Of a stretch of DNA of 64,000 bases, positions 26,174 through 34,116 are shown in pieces. Both the position numbers and the translations under genes were made by a program. The stretch is taken from contig NZ_CP013692.1 of the NCBI RefSeq assembly GCF_001477625.1, positions 186,001-250,000 of the forward strand, given 5' to 3'. Positions within the stretch are counted from its first letter, which is position 1; every line of letters starts with the position of its first letter. Origin of the DNA: Paucibacter sp. KCTC 42545 (GTDB lineage: Bacteria > Pseudomonadota > Gammaproteobacteria > Burkholderiales > Burkholderiaceae_C). The notes below the pieces were generated by a model that was not told the origin of the DNA, searched no databases, and saw only the letters and a program-made list of their open reading frames with translations.

Positions 26174-28456
26174 ATGCAGCATCATCATCCTGTTGTCGTC
26201 GACGCTTCTGTTCAGCACCCCCAGTGGGCCGCTTTGCAATCACGCCTGTTAACGAATGAGAACGTTCAAGCCCAGCTGGAGGTTGACCTCGACTCGCGGA
26301 TGCAGTTTGCCAGCGGCCTGTTGGCACTGACGAATCAGCGTTTGCTGGCCTGGGATTCGGCCACCTCGGCGTGGCGTGAGTGGGTACTGACCCCGGGCAT
26401 GGAAATGCGCATCAGCGACCATGCCGGCATCGGCAGCCTGGAGCTGATTGAAGGTGCGCAGCGCCTGGCGCAATGGCGTTTCACCCTGCAGATCAATTTG
26501 CAAGCCCAGCGCTGGCAAGAAGCGTTTGAGAACCGCGCCGTGGTCGGCGAGGGCTCGGCCGAGGACTTGGAGTTCTGCCCCAGCTGCAAGGCGCCGCTGC
26601 CGCCCGAGAGCGAGGAATGCCCCACTTGCGCGCGTGAGCTGCACACGCCCCCGTCCACATGGGTGCTGCTGCGCCTGTGGCAATTCGCGCGCCCTTACCA
26701 GGGTCAGCTGCTGCTGGGCTTCATGCTGATGCTGGGCGCCACGGGCGCTACCTTGGTCGGCCCTTACCTTTATCGGCCGCTGATGGACGAGGTGCTGATC
26801 CCCTTCCAGGCCGGGCAGAAGATTGATCCCTGGCTGGTGACCTTTTATTTGAGCGGCTTGTTTGGCGCCGGCCTAGTTTCCTGGCTGCTCGGCTGGGCCA
26901 AGACCTATGTGCTGGCCTTGGTGTCGGAGCGCATTGCGGCCGATCTGCGAACCTACACGTTTGAACACCTGCTGTCGCTGTCGCTGGAGTATTTCGGCAA
27001 TAAGCGCACCGGCGACTTGATGTCGCGCATCGGTTCGGAGACCGACCGCATCAGCGTGTTCTTGTCTCTCCATGCGCTGGACTTCATCTCCGATGTGTTG
27101 ATGCTGACCATGACGGCGGTGATTCTTTTCAATATCAATCACTGGCTTGCCCTGGCCACCCTGGTGCCGCTTCCCTTCATCGCCTGGATGATCCATCTGG
27201 TGCGGGACCGCTTGCGCACCGGCTTCGAGAAGATCGACCGCGTCTGGGGTGAGGTGACCTCGGTGCTGGCCGACACCATTCCCGGCATCCGCGTGGTCAA
27301 GGCCTTTGCGCAAGAAAGCCGTGAAGCCAAGCGCTTCAAAGACGCCAACGACAACAACCTCAAGGTCAACGACAAGCTCAACAAGACCTGGAGCTTGTTC
27401 ACCCCCACGGTCTCGCTGTTGACCGAAATGGGCTTGTTGGTGGTTTGGGCCTACGGCATCTACCTGATCTCGCATCAGGACATCACGGTGGGTGTGCTGA
27501 CCTCGTTCTTGGCCTATATCGGCCGCTTCTACGGCCGCATGGACTCGATGAGCCGCATCGTCTCGGTGACGCAAAAAGCCGCCGCCGGCGCCAAGCGCAT
27601 TTTTGACATCTTGGACCATCAATCCAATGTGCCCGAACCCACCCACCCGGTGGAGATGAACAAGGTGAAGGGCGGCTTGCAAATCGACGACATCGGCTTC
27701 CGCTACGGCAACCGTGCCGTGATTCGGGGCCTGACGCTGGAGATCAAGCCTGGTGAAATGATCGGTTTGGTGGGTCATAGCGGCTCGGGCAAGAGCACGC
27801 TGGTGAACCTGATCTGCCGCTTCTACGACGTCACCGAAGGTGGCATCCGCGTGGATGGCGTCGACCTGCGCCGAATCCGCGTGGCCGACTATCGCCGCCA
27901 CATCGGCTTGGTGCTGCAAGAGCCCTTCCTGTTCTTCGGCACCATTGCCGAGAACATCGCCTACGGCAAGCCTGACGCCACCCGCGAAGAAATCGTGGCC
28001 GCCGCACGCGCCGCGCATGCGCATGAATTCATCCTGCGCTTGCCGCAGGGTTATGACTCGCTGGTGGGTGAGCGGGGTCAGGGCTTGTCAGGTGGTGAGC
28101 GCCAGCGCATCTCGATCGCCCGCGCGCTGCTGATCGACCCGCGCATCCTGATCCTCGACGAAGCCACCTCCTCGGTGGACACCGAGACCGAGAAGGAAAT
28201 TCAGAAGGCGCTGGACAATCTGGTGCAAGGCCGCACCACCATTGCCATTGCCCACCGCTTGTCCACGCTGCGCAAGGCGGATCGCCTGGTGGTGATGGAT
28301 CGCGGCCAAGTGGTTGAAGTTGGACCGCACGACGAGTTGATGGAAAAGCGCGGCCACTACTGGCGCTTGTACGAGGCGCAGGCGCGCCGTGTGGATGCGG
28401 AAGAAACCGTGCCCCTGCTGCCGCCCAATCTTTCCGCCCACACCATCAACGCCTGA
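26174..28456 (+). CDS. Cyanophycin-associated ABC transporter (exporter-type half transporter)
   Basis: 760 residues. Residues about 1-125 form a beta-rich, PH-like cytoplasmic domain. Residues about 135-160 form a zinc ribbon (CPSCK...CPTCA). A six-helix ABC exporter domain follows (about 165-460), then an NBD with Walker A GHSGSGKST, LSGGERQR and LILDEATSSVD. NCBI families describe such proteins as cyanophycin-metabolism-associated ABC transporters; the cargo is unknown. It diverges from the two cyanophycin synthetase genes across 252 bp and is followed after 15 bp by its usual DUF1854 partner. The ATG lacks a clear ribosome-binding site. The leader contains a small hairpin, GAGTGA/TCACTC (26111-26127). 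Confidence 0.88.
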   Translation: MQHHHPVVVDASVQHPQWAALQSRLLTNENVQAQLEVDLDSRMQFASGLLALTNQRLLAWDSATSAWREWVLTPGMEMRISDHAGIGSLELIEGAQRLAQWRFTLQINLQAQRWQEAFENRAVVGEGSAEDLEFCPSCKAPLPPESEECPTCARELHTPPSTWVLLRLWQFARPYQGQLLLGFMLMLGATGATLVGPYLYRPLMDEVLIPFQAGQKIDPWLVTFYLSGLFGAGLVSWLLGWAKTYVLALVSERIAADLRTYTFEHLLSLSLEYFGNKRTGDLMSRIGSETDRISVFLSLHALDFISDVLMLTMTAVILFNINHWLALATLVPLPFIAWMIHLVRDRLRTGFEKIDRVWGEVTSVLADTIPGIRVVKAFAQESREAKRFKDANDNNLKVNDKLNKTWSLFTPTVSLLTEMGLLVVWAYGIYLISHQDITVGVLTSFLAYIGRFYGRMDSMSRIVSVTQKAAAGAKRIFDILDHQSNVPEPTHPVEMNKVKGGLQIDDIGFRYGNRAVIRGLTLEIKPGEMIGLVGHSGSGKSTLVNLICRFYDVTEGGIRVDGVDLRRIRVADYRRHIGLVLQEPFLFFGTIAENIAYGKPDATREEIVAAARAAHAHEFILRLPQGYDSLVGERGQGLSGGERQRISIARALLIDPRILILDEATSSVDTETEKEIQKALDNLVQGRTTIAIAHRLSTLRKADRLVVMDRGQVVEVGPHDELMEKRGHYWRLYEAQARRVDAEETVPLLPPNLSAHTINA

Positions 28457-28471
28457 GCCAGCGCCGCCACC

Positions 28472-28945
28472 ATGACAACAACGACATATCAAAAGCTGGA
28501 GCGCAACGCCCTGGGTCGCCTGGTGCTGACCGATGAAGCGGGCCAGCGCCACGAAGCCGTGGTGCCGGTGCGTGCGCACCCCATCTCAGCCCCTGACGAA
28601 GGCGTTTCGCTGGTGGGTCAGGACGGGCATGAGCTGCTGTGGGTCAACCGCCTCAGCGACTTGCCAGCGCCGGAGCGCGAGTTGCTGGAGTCTGAGCTGG
28701 CCAGCCGCGACTTCATGCCCAGCGTGCTGAGCATCAAGAAGGTGTCGACCTTCTCAACGCCCAGCCAGTGGACCGTGGAAACCGACCGTGGCGAAACCCA
28801 ATTCATCCTGCGCACCGAAGAGGACATCCGCCGCCTGGGCGAAGGCCGCCTCTTGATCGCCAGCAGCCATGGCCTGCAACTGTTGGTGCCGGATCGCTTT
28901 GCGCTGGATAAGGGCTCGAAGAAGATTTTGGAGCGCTTCCTCTGA
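28472..28945 (+). CDS. Cyanophycin-associated DUF1854 protein
   Basis: 157 residues matching DUF1854, with no signal peptide or membrane segment. Recognisable stretches are EGVSLVGQDGHELLWVNRLS, REFMPS-like RDFMPSVLSIKKVSTF, and TEEDIRRLGEGRLLIASSHG. The family recurs directly after this ABC transporter type beside cphA, which suggests it binds or regulates the transporter; no activity has been established that I can cite. It ends 21 bp from the convergent sbtA stop codon. Confidence 0.88.
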   Translation: MTTTTYQKLERNALGRLVLTDEAGQRHEAVVPVRAHPISAPDEGVSLVGQDGHELLWVNRLSDLPAPERELLESELASRDFMPSVLSIKKVSTFSTPSQWTVETDRGETQFILRTEEDIRRLGEGRLLIASSHGLQLLVPDRFALDKGSKKILERFL

Positions 28946-28966
28946 GCCTTTGACGTTCAGCTTTGC

Positions 28967-29959
28967 TTAGCCCACCACCCGCTGCGCCACCGCCGTATAC
29001 AGCGGAATCCCCAGCAAGATATTGAAGGGGAAGGTGATCCCCAGCGACATGCCGAAGTAAAGGCTGGGGTTGGCCTCGGGAATCGCGTGGCGAATCACTG
29101 CGGGCACGGCGATGTAGGAGGCACTCGCCGCCAGCACCATCAGCAAGGCGGTGTTGCCTGCCGACACGCCGAACAACAGCGCCAAGCCCAATGCCACGCT
29201 GGCATGCACCAGCGGTGCCCCCAGGGCATAGGCGATCAACCAGGGCGACTGTGCCTTGAGCCCGCCCATATTGCGCGCCGCCAGCAAGCCCATGTCCAGC
29301 AGGAAGAAGGCCAGCATGCCTTTGAACAGGTCGATGGAGAAGGGCTTCATCGCCGCCTCGCCGGCCGCACCGCTGACCAAGCCCACCACCATGGCACCCA
29401 TCAGCAGCAGCTGTGCGCCATCGGTCAGGGATTCATGCAGGATCTTGCCGAGGCTGGCGTCCTGAGTTTTGGCTGCACCTGCCACTGCCGCAGCCCCTTG
29501 GCTGCCACGCTGTTTTTGCCGGACCCAGTTGGCCAGCAGCACGGCGATGATGATGGCGGGCGATTCCATCAAGGCCATTGCCGCCGCCATATGGCCGCCA
29601 TAGTCAATATCATGATTGTTCAGGTACTGCGTGGCGGTGATGAAACTCACCGCGCTGACCGAGCCGTAGGTGGCGGCAATGGCCGCAGCGTCGAAGCCCG
29701 AGAGAAAGCGCCGCAGGGTCAGATAGCCCAACGCCGGCACCAGCACCGCCAGCAAGAGCGCAAGGCCCAAGGTGACGCTGACTTCCATCGTCAGGCCTGA
29801 CTTGGCCAGCGCAAAGCCACCCTTCAGGCCCAGGGCCATCAGCAGATACAAAGACAAAAACCTCGAGATCGGGGCAGGGATCTCGAGGTTGGATTTCAAT
29901 GCTCCGGCGAGGATGCCGAAGATGAAGAAAAGGATGGCAGGGTCAAGGAAGCTTTGCAT
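28967..29959 (-). CDS. SbtA-family sodium-dependent bicarbonate transporter
   Basis: 330 residues, with about ten hydrophobic segments in two inverted halves. The N-terminus FLDPAILFFIFGILAGALKSNLEIP and the later SVSAVSFITATQYL and AASASYIAVPAVIRHAIPEANPSLY are typical of the SbtA/DUF897 family. Characterised members import HCO3- with Na+ across the inner membrane. A carbonic anhydrase gene lies about 5 kb away, but a PII-like SbtB is not adjacent. The start at 29959 lies 2 bp after the stop of a small ORF whose last codons provide its GAGG ribosome-binding site. Confidence 0.88.
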   Translation of the reverse strand: MQSFLDPAILFFIFGILAGALKSNLEIPAPISRFLSLYLLMALGLKGGFALAKSGLTMEVSVTLGLALLLAVLVPALGYLTLRRFLSGFDAAAIAATYGSVSAVSFITATQYLNNHDIDYGGHMAAAMALMESPAIIIAVLLANWVRQKQRGSQGAAAVAGAAKTQDASLGKILHESLTDGAQLLLMGAMVVGLVSGAAGEAAMKPFSIDLFKGMLAFFLLDMGLLAARNMGGLKAQSPWLIAYALGAPLVHASVALGLALLFGVSAGNTALLMVLAASASYIAVPAVIRHAIPEANPSLYFGMSLGITFPFNILLGIPLYTAVAQRVVG

Positions 29960-29961
29960 CC

Positions 29962-30117
29962 TCAGATTATCCAGGCCCCTAAGGTCGTGGCCATACTGGT
30001 TGCGCCGAGGCCGGCCAGCAGATGGGCGTCACGGGTGTTCTTGGCCCGGTACTCACAGGCGGCGGCGTACAGAATGGCGACCGCAATCACGCCAAAGCAA
30101 ATCATCAAACTAGACAT
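29962..30117 (-). CDS. 51-residue single-span membrane protein upstream of sbtA
   Basis: MSSLMICFGVIAVAILYAAA forms one transmembrane helix, followed by a charged stretch (CEYRAKNTRDAH) and a second, weaker hydrophobic stretch ending AWII. Its TGA stop is 2 bp from the sbtA start, and the overlapping TGAGG supplies the sbtA ribosome-binding site, so the two would be translationally coupled. It is not a recognised family and is not SbtB. It could be a transporter-associated small protein. Its own ribosome-binding site is weak. Confidence 0.5.
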   Translation of the reverse strand: MSSLMICFGVIAVAILYAAACEYRAKNTRDAHLLAGLGATSMATTLGAWII

Positions 30118-30343
30118 GGCAATCTCTATCGTGGTGTGTGGCGCTGTTCGCTGAGCCATCGTCCTTGTCATCTTCGATGGCGATGGCAGCGAGCAGGGGG
30201 CAATGCTGCGGGTCGATGTGGCTGAGTTCAGGCCAGCTCATCATTGAGGGGGTGGGCGTTGCTTCCTCGCTGCCGCCATCGAAGCTGGCGAGCCAGACTT
30301 GCTGGCTCTGCCAGGCCAGACCCGTTTCGAATTCGCTGCGCAT
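30110..30343 (-). CDS. Possible small hypothetical protein
   Basis: A 77-codon frame starting MRSEFETGLAWQSQQV, overlapping the start of the 51-residue membrane ORF by 8 bp. The product is acidic (AIEDDKDDG) with a His-rich tail (THHDRDCHV), and has no membrane segment or known domain. The ribosome-binding site is poor. The close overlap with the next ORF is the only argument for it being real; it could be a chance frame. Confidence 0.3.
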   Translation of the reverse strand: MRSEFETGLAWQSQQVWLASFDGGSEEATPTPSMMSWPELSHIDPQHCPLLAAIAIEDDKDDGSANSATHHDRDCHV

Positions 30344-30442
30344 ATTGGGCTCGGTGTCAGGGTTGGGTGGTGACCTTGGCGCCGCGCTCAAGCCACAGGC
30401 CCGGCAGGGCCCGTGGTTCGCGCAGCTACGGCCTTGCTGGCA

Positions 30443-31195
30443 TCAATCGTTCGAGCTGCCGAAGCCGAACAGGCTCAGCAAGCTGGTGAACAAATTGAAG
30501 ATCGAGACGAACAAACTCACCGTGGCCAGCACATAGTTGCTCTCGCCGCCGTTCACGATGCGGCTGGTCTCGAACATGATCAGGCCAGCCGACAGCAGGG
30601 CCACCATGGCGGACACAGCCAGGCTCAACGCCGGGATTTGCAGGAACACGGCGGCCAGGCCGCACAACATCGCAATCACCATGCCGGCGAACAGGAAGCC
30701 GCCCATGAAGCTGAGGTCACGCTTGCTCGTCAACACCCAGGCCGACAGGGCCAAGAAGGTGGCGCCGGTGGCGGCCAAGGCCATCATCACCACTTCCGCG
30801 CCGTTGGGCAGTGACAGGCTGCGGGTCAGCAGCGGGCCCATGGTGTAACCCATGAAGCCGGTCAAGGCGAACACCACTGGCACGGCCCAGCCGCTGTTTT
30901 GCAGCTTGTGCACCGCGAACAGCAGGCCGAAATAGCCCACCAAGGTGATGATGATGCCCGGCGCGGGCAGCTTCATGGCCACGCTGGCGGCCGCAATGGC
31001 CGCGCTGAACAGCAGGGTCATGGACAGCAGGGCGTAGGTATTGCGCAGCACGCGGCTGGCGTTGGGCGCCAGGGCGGTCGTGTTGCTTCCGCTTTCGTAA
31101 TGGCTGTCACCCAGTTCGCCAAAGCCCATGTTCTGATTGATGGGGATGGCCCGGGCCGGCTGGCGTGGGTCAGATTGATTGTTGTAGGAGTCCAT
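30443..31195 (-). CDS. Bax inhibitor-1/YccA family membrane protein
   Basis: 250 residues: a polar N-terminal tail of about 45 residues, then seven hydrophobic segments. Family motifs are LRNTYALLSMTLLFSAA at the first helix and SNYVLATVSLFVSIFNLFTSLL at the C-terminus. Bacterial members are inner-membrane proteins, linked in E. coli to FtsH control or to ion leak. It reads as a single gene; the HPF-like gene ends 46 bp upstream on the same strand. Confidence 0.92.
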   Translation of the reverse strand: MDSYNNQSDPRQPARAIPINQNMGFGELGDSHYESGSNTTALAPNASRVLRNTYALLSMTLLFSAAIAAASVAMKLPAPGIIITLVGYFGLLFAVHKLQNSGWAVPVVFALTGFMGYTMGPLLTRSLSLPNGAEVVMMALAATGATFLALSAWVLTSKRDLSFMGGFLFAGMVIAMLCGLAAVFLQIPALSLAVSAMVALLSAGLIMFETSRIVNGGESNYVLATVSLFVSIFNLFTSLLSLFGFGSSND

Positions 31196-31241
31196 GATGT
31201 TTGCTAATGCCTTTCTTGATCGGTGTTGGGGCTAAGTGCTT

Positions 31242-31586
31242 TCAGTCGCTGCTGGGCAGCGGCAGGCGCTTGTTGTTCTTGGGGTGGCTGCGGCTTCTTT
31301 GCCAGGCCCGGGTCAGGGCGCGGCTGGCGCGGGCCAGGGCGTGCTCAAAAGCCTCGCGCCAGCGGGCGGCGGTGGCGCTGATGACCAGCGTGCCGGCGCC
31401 TTCGGTGCGCAGTTCCAGGGTGCAGCGCTTGTCGATGCCGCCGCGCGGGCCGTTGATGTCGGTCAGCTGAACCCGAGCCGTCGGCACATGCAGGGCCACC
31501 CGTCGCATGGCGAAGGTCAGGCGCTGCAGCACCAAGTCTCGCAACTGAGCGCCGTGGAGATCGTGAGATTCGAAATGAACTTGCAT
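31242..31586 (-). CDS. HPF/RaiA-like ribosome-associated protein
   Basis: 114 residues: a short S30AE-like fold (MQVHFESHDLHGAQLRDLVLQRLTFAMRR, later TDINGPRGGIDKRCTLEL) followed by a basic tail ending RSRSHPKNNKRLPLPSSD. Short HPF-type proteins bind the 30S decoding region and promote ribosome hibernation. The start at 31586 is set by a strong AGGAGG 9 bp upstream. It is divergent from the LysR gene. Sequence conservation is modest, so this could be a diverged paralogue of the housekeeping HPF. Confidence 0.75.
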   Translation of the reverse strand: MQVHFESHDLHGAQLRDLVLQRLTFAMRRVALHVPTARVQLTDINGPRGGIDKRCTLELRTEGAGTLVISATAARWREAFEHALARASRALTRAWQRSRSHPKNNKRLPLPSSD

Positions 31587-31737
31587 GAACGAATACCTCC
31601 TGCTGGTGGGTTGGGCGGCCCCTGCTGGCATCAGCCATTGGGGAGTGCGTACAGCTTAGGGTGGCAAGGCTTTCTAAAAAAGCAGAGAATCGAGTACTAA
31701 CACTTCCTTAAAACACGGTTAATCACCGGAGGCCCCC

Positions 31738-32625
31738 ATGAGTCTTGAGTTCAGCTACCGGCATCTCTACTACTTCTGGGTGGTGGCCAAGGAGGGCGGC
31801 GTGTCCAAGGCCGCCGAGCGTTTGGGCATGGCGGTGCAGACCGTCAGCACCCAGGTGCGCGAGCTGGAGAAGTCGTTGGGCTTTGCCTTGCTCAAGCCCG
31901 CCGGGCGCGGCGTGGCGCTGACCGAGGCGGGCGAGGTTGCACTGCGCCAGGCCGACCTGATTTTTCAGCTGGGCGAGCAATTGCCGGCCAATCTGCGCGA
32001 ATCGGTGGGCTCGCGGGTGGTGCGGCTGACGGTGGGGATTTCAGACGGTTTGTCCAAATTGGCAGTGCGCCATCTGCTGCAGCCCATCATCGAAGCCGAG
32101 CCCGATCTGCGCCTGCTGTGCCACGAGGACCAGTTTGAAGGCCTGCTGGGCGAGTTGGCCCTGCACCGCCTGGACGTGGTGCTGGCCGACCGACCCGCGC
32201 CCACCAATCCCAATCTCAAGGTCTACAGCCATTCGCTCGGTTTTTCGGCCATGGCCTGGTATGCGCCCGAGGCCTTGTACGAGGCTGCGGCGGCTGACTT
32301 CCCACGCTCGCTGGGCCAAGTGCCCATACTGCTGCCCACCACGCAGACGGCGGTGCGCCTGCGCTTGGACCAATGGCTGGAGCGCCAAGGCGTCAAGCCG
32401 CGCATCGTCGGTGAGTTTGAGGACAGCGCCTTGCTGGCTACCTTTGGTGCAGGTGGCTTTGGCGTGTTCCCGGCTGCCGAGCTGATGCACGAGAAGCTCA
32501 CGCATCGCTACGAGCTGCGCCGTGTCGGCCCCTGTGAAGGCGTGGAGGAGCATTTCTACGCCATCGGCACCGCCAAAAAGATCTCCCACCCACTGGTGCG
32601 GCGCCTGTTGCCGGATCGGGTTTGA
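31738..32625 (+). CDS. NhaR-like LysR family transcriptional regulator
   Basis: 295 residues: an N-terminal winged helix (FSYRHLYYFWVVAKEGGVSKAAERLGMAVQTVSTQVRELE) and a periplasmic-binding-like effector domain. The YRHLYYFW opening and the QxVSTQVRELEKSLG helix resemble NhaR, the Na+-responsive activator of nhaA, more than typical LysR proteins. No antiporter gene is adjacent, so the target is unknown. CCGGAGG lies before the ATG. The 151-bp gap to the divergent HPF-like gene should hold both promoters. Confidence 0.88.
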   Translation: MSLEFSYRHLYYFWVVAKEGGVSKAAERLGMAVQTVSTQVRELEKSLGFALLKPAGRGVALTEAGEVALRQADLIFQLGEQLPANLRESVGSRVVRLTVGISDGLSKLAVRHLLQPIIEAEPDLRLLCHEDQFEGLLGELALHRLDVVLADRPAPTNPNLKVYSHSLGFSAMAWYAPEALYEAAAADFPRSLGQVPILLPTTQTAVRLRLDQWLERQGVKPRIVGEFEDSALLATFGAGGFGVFPAAELMHEKLTHRYELRRVGPCEGVEEHFYAIGTAKKISHPLVRRLLPDRV

Positions 32626-32670
32626 GGGATGCCAAGTGGCCCCAAGCTCAGCTTAGAATCTGCGCTTGAT

Positions 32671-32690
32671 TGACGTTTACGTAAACGTCA
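32671..32690. promoter_or_regulatory. 20-bp perfect palindrome, LiuR-type operator
   Basis: TGACGTTTACGTAAACGTCA is its own reverse complement and lies 150 bp upstream of the isovaleryl-CoA dehydrogenase ATG. As I recall it, the MerR-family regulator LiuR of proteobacteria recognises ACGTTTACGTAAACGT-like palindromes before leucine-catabolism genes, so this is very likely the operator for the gene that follows. Confidence 0.75.
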
Positions 32691-32800
32691 CTTGTGCCGT
32701 CCGTTGAAATTCTTGAGGCCGGGGCCACGAAGCCCTGCGCATGTTTTGTCATGCAGCTTAGGATGAAGCGAGGCGGTGGGCACATAAGAGCACTCGGCCC

Positions 32801-32821
32801 AAATTAATTGACTCTGACCCC
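32801..32821. repeat. REP-like half element in the ivd leader
   Basis: The stretch ending TTGACTCTGACCCC matches, on the reverse strand, the GGGGTCAG...AATTT pattern also present around 43937. It looks like one arm of a dispersed REP-type palindrome. It lies in the 5' leader, 20 bp before the start codon. Confidence 0.35.
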
Positions 32822-32840
32822 ATTATTGGAGACCCGCATC

Positions 32841-34022
32841 ATGACCAACTTGCCCGGCCTGAATTTCCAACTCGGCGAAGACATCGACGCGCTGCGCGAT
32901 GCGGTGCGCGACTTTGCGCAGGCCGAGATCGCGCCGCGTGCGGCCGAGATTGATCGCAGCGACCAGTTCCCCATGGACCTGTGGCGCAAGATGGGTGATC
33001 TGGGCGTGCTGGGCATCACCGTCGGCGAGGAATACGGCGGCGCGAACATGGGCTACCTGGCCCACATGATCGCGATGGAGGAAATCAGCCGCGCCAGCGC
33101 CTCTGTGGGCCTGAGCTACGGCGCGCACAGCAATCTTTGCGTCAACCAGATCAAGCGCAACGGCAATGCCGCGCAAAAAGCCAAGTACCTGCCCAAGCTG
33201 ATCAGCGGCGAGCATGTCGGCGCGCTTGCCATGAGCGAGCCCGGTGCCGGCTCCGACGTGCTGAGCATGAAGTTGCGCGCCGAAGACAAGGGTGGCTACT
33301 ACCTGCTCAACGGCAACAAGATGTGGATCACCAATGGCCCCGATGCCGACACCCTGGTGGTCTACGCCAAGAGCGAGCCCGAACTGGGCGCGCGCGGCGT
33401 CACCGCCTTCCTGATCGAGAAGGGCATGCCCGGTTTCAGCATCGCGCAGAAGCTCGACAAGCTGGGCATGCGCGGCAGCCACACCGGCGAGCTGGTGTTC
33501 CAAAACGTGGAAGTGCCGGCCGAGAACGTGCTGGGCGCCGTCAACGGTGGCGCCAAGGTGCTGATGTCGGGCCTGGACTACGAGCGCGCCGTGCTGACCG
33601 GCGGCCCGCTGGGCATCATGCAAAGCGTGATGGACAACGTGATCCCCTACATCCACGACCGCAAGCAGTTCGGCCAAAGCATCGGCGAGTTCCAGCTGAT
33701 CCAGGGCAAGGTCGCGGACATGTACACCGTGCTGCAAGCCGGCCGCTCGTTTGCCTACACCGTGGCCAAGAACCTCGACTTGCTGGGCGCCGAGCATGTG
33801 CGCCAGGTCCGCAAGGACTGCGCTTCGGTGATTCTGTGGACGGCTGAAAAAGCCACCTGGATGGCCGGCGAGGGCGTGCAAATCTTCGGTGGCAACGGCT
33901 ATATCAACGAGTACCCGCTGGGCCGCCTCTGGCGCGATGCCAAGCTGTATGAGATCGGCGCCGGCACTTCGGAAATTCGCCGCATGCTGATCGGCCGCGA
34001 ACTCTTCGCCGAGACCATGTAA
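32841..34022 (+). CDS. Isovaleryl-CoA dehydrogenase
   Basis: 393 residues of the acyl-CoA dehydrogenase family. Characteristic stretches are [56 protein letters not shown] (the Glu here is the likely catalytic base of isovaleryl-CoA dehydrogenases) and [33 protein letters not shown], quoted in parts. It is the FAD enzyme of the third step of leucine catabolism, passing electrons to ETF. The upstream palindrome of LiuR type supports the assignment. The remaining liu genes are not adjacent here; a hairpin and a PLP dehydratase follow. ATG at 32841 is preceded by TTGGAGA. Confidence 0.92.
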   Translation: MTNLPGLNFQLGEDIDALRDAVRDFAQAEIAPRAAEIDRSDQFPMDLWRKMGDLGVLGITVGEEYGGANMGYLAHMIAMEEISRASASVGLSYGAHSNLCVNQIKRNGNAAQKAKYLPKLISGEHVGALAMSEPGAGSDVLSMKLRAEDKGGYYLLNGNKMWITNGPDADTLVVYAKSEPELGARGVTAFLIEKGMPGFSIAQKLDKLGMRGSHTGELVFQNVEVPAENVLGAVNGGAKVLMSGLDYERAVLTGGPLGIMQSVMDNVIPYIHDRKQFGQSIGEFQLIQGKVADMYTVLQAGRSFAYTVAKNLDLLGAEHVRQVRKDCASVILWTAEKATWMAGEGVQIFGGNGYINEYPLGRLWRDAKLYEIGAGTSEIRRMLIGRELFAETM

Positions 34023-34071
34023 TGGGCGAGGGTACAGACAACAAGCCGCAGGGCGGCGCCGTTGCGGCGAA

Positions 34072-34100
34072 GACTCATATCCGCGTTGCGGATGTGAGTC
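34072..34100 (+). repeat. 13-bp hairpin between ivd and the dehydratase gene
   Basis: GACTCATATCCGC, loop GTT, GCGGATGTGAGTC: the arms pair over 13 positions, with one position that is G-U in RNA. There is no T-tract, and it ends 16 bp before the next start codon, so it may act as an mRNA leader structure or a transcript-processing hairpin rather than an intrinsic terminator. Confidence 0.6.
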
Positions 34101-34116
34101 GCAGCCAGACGATGTG

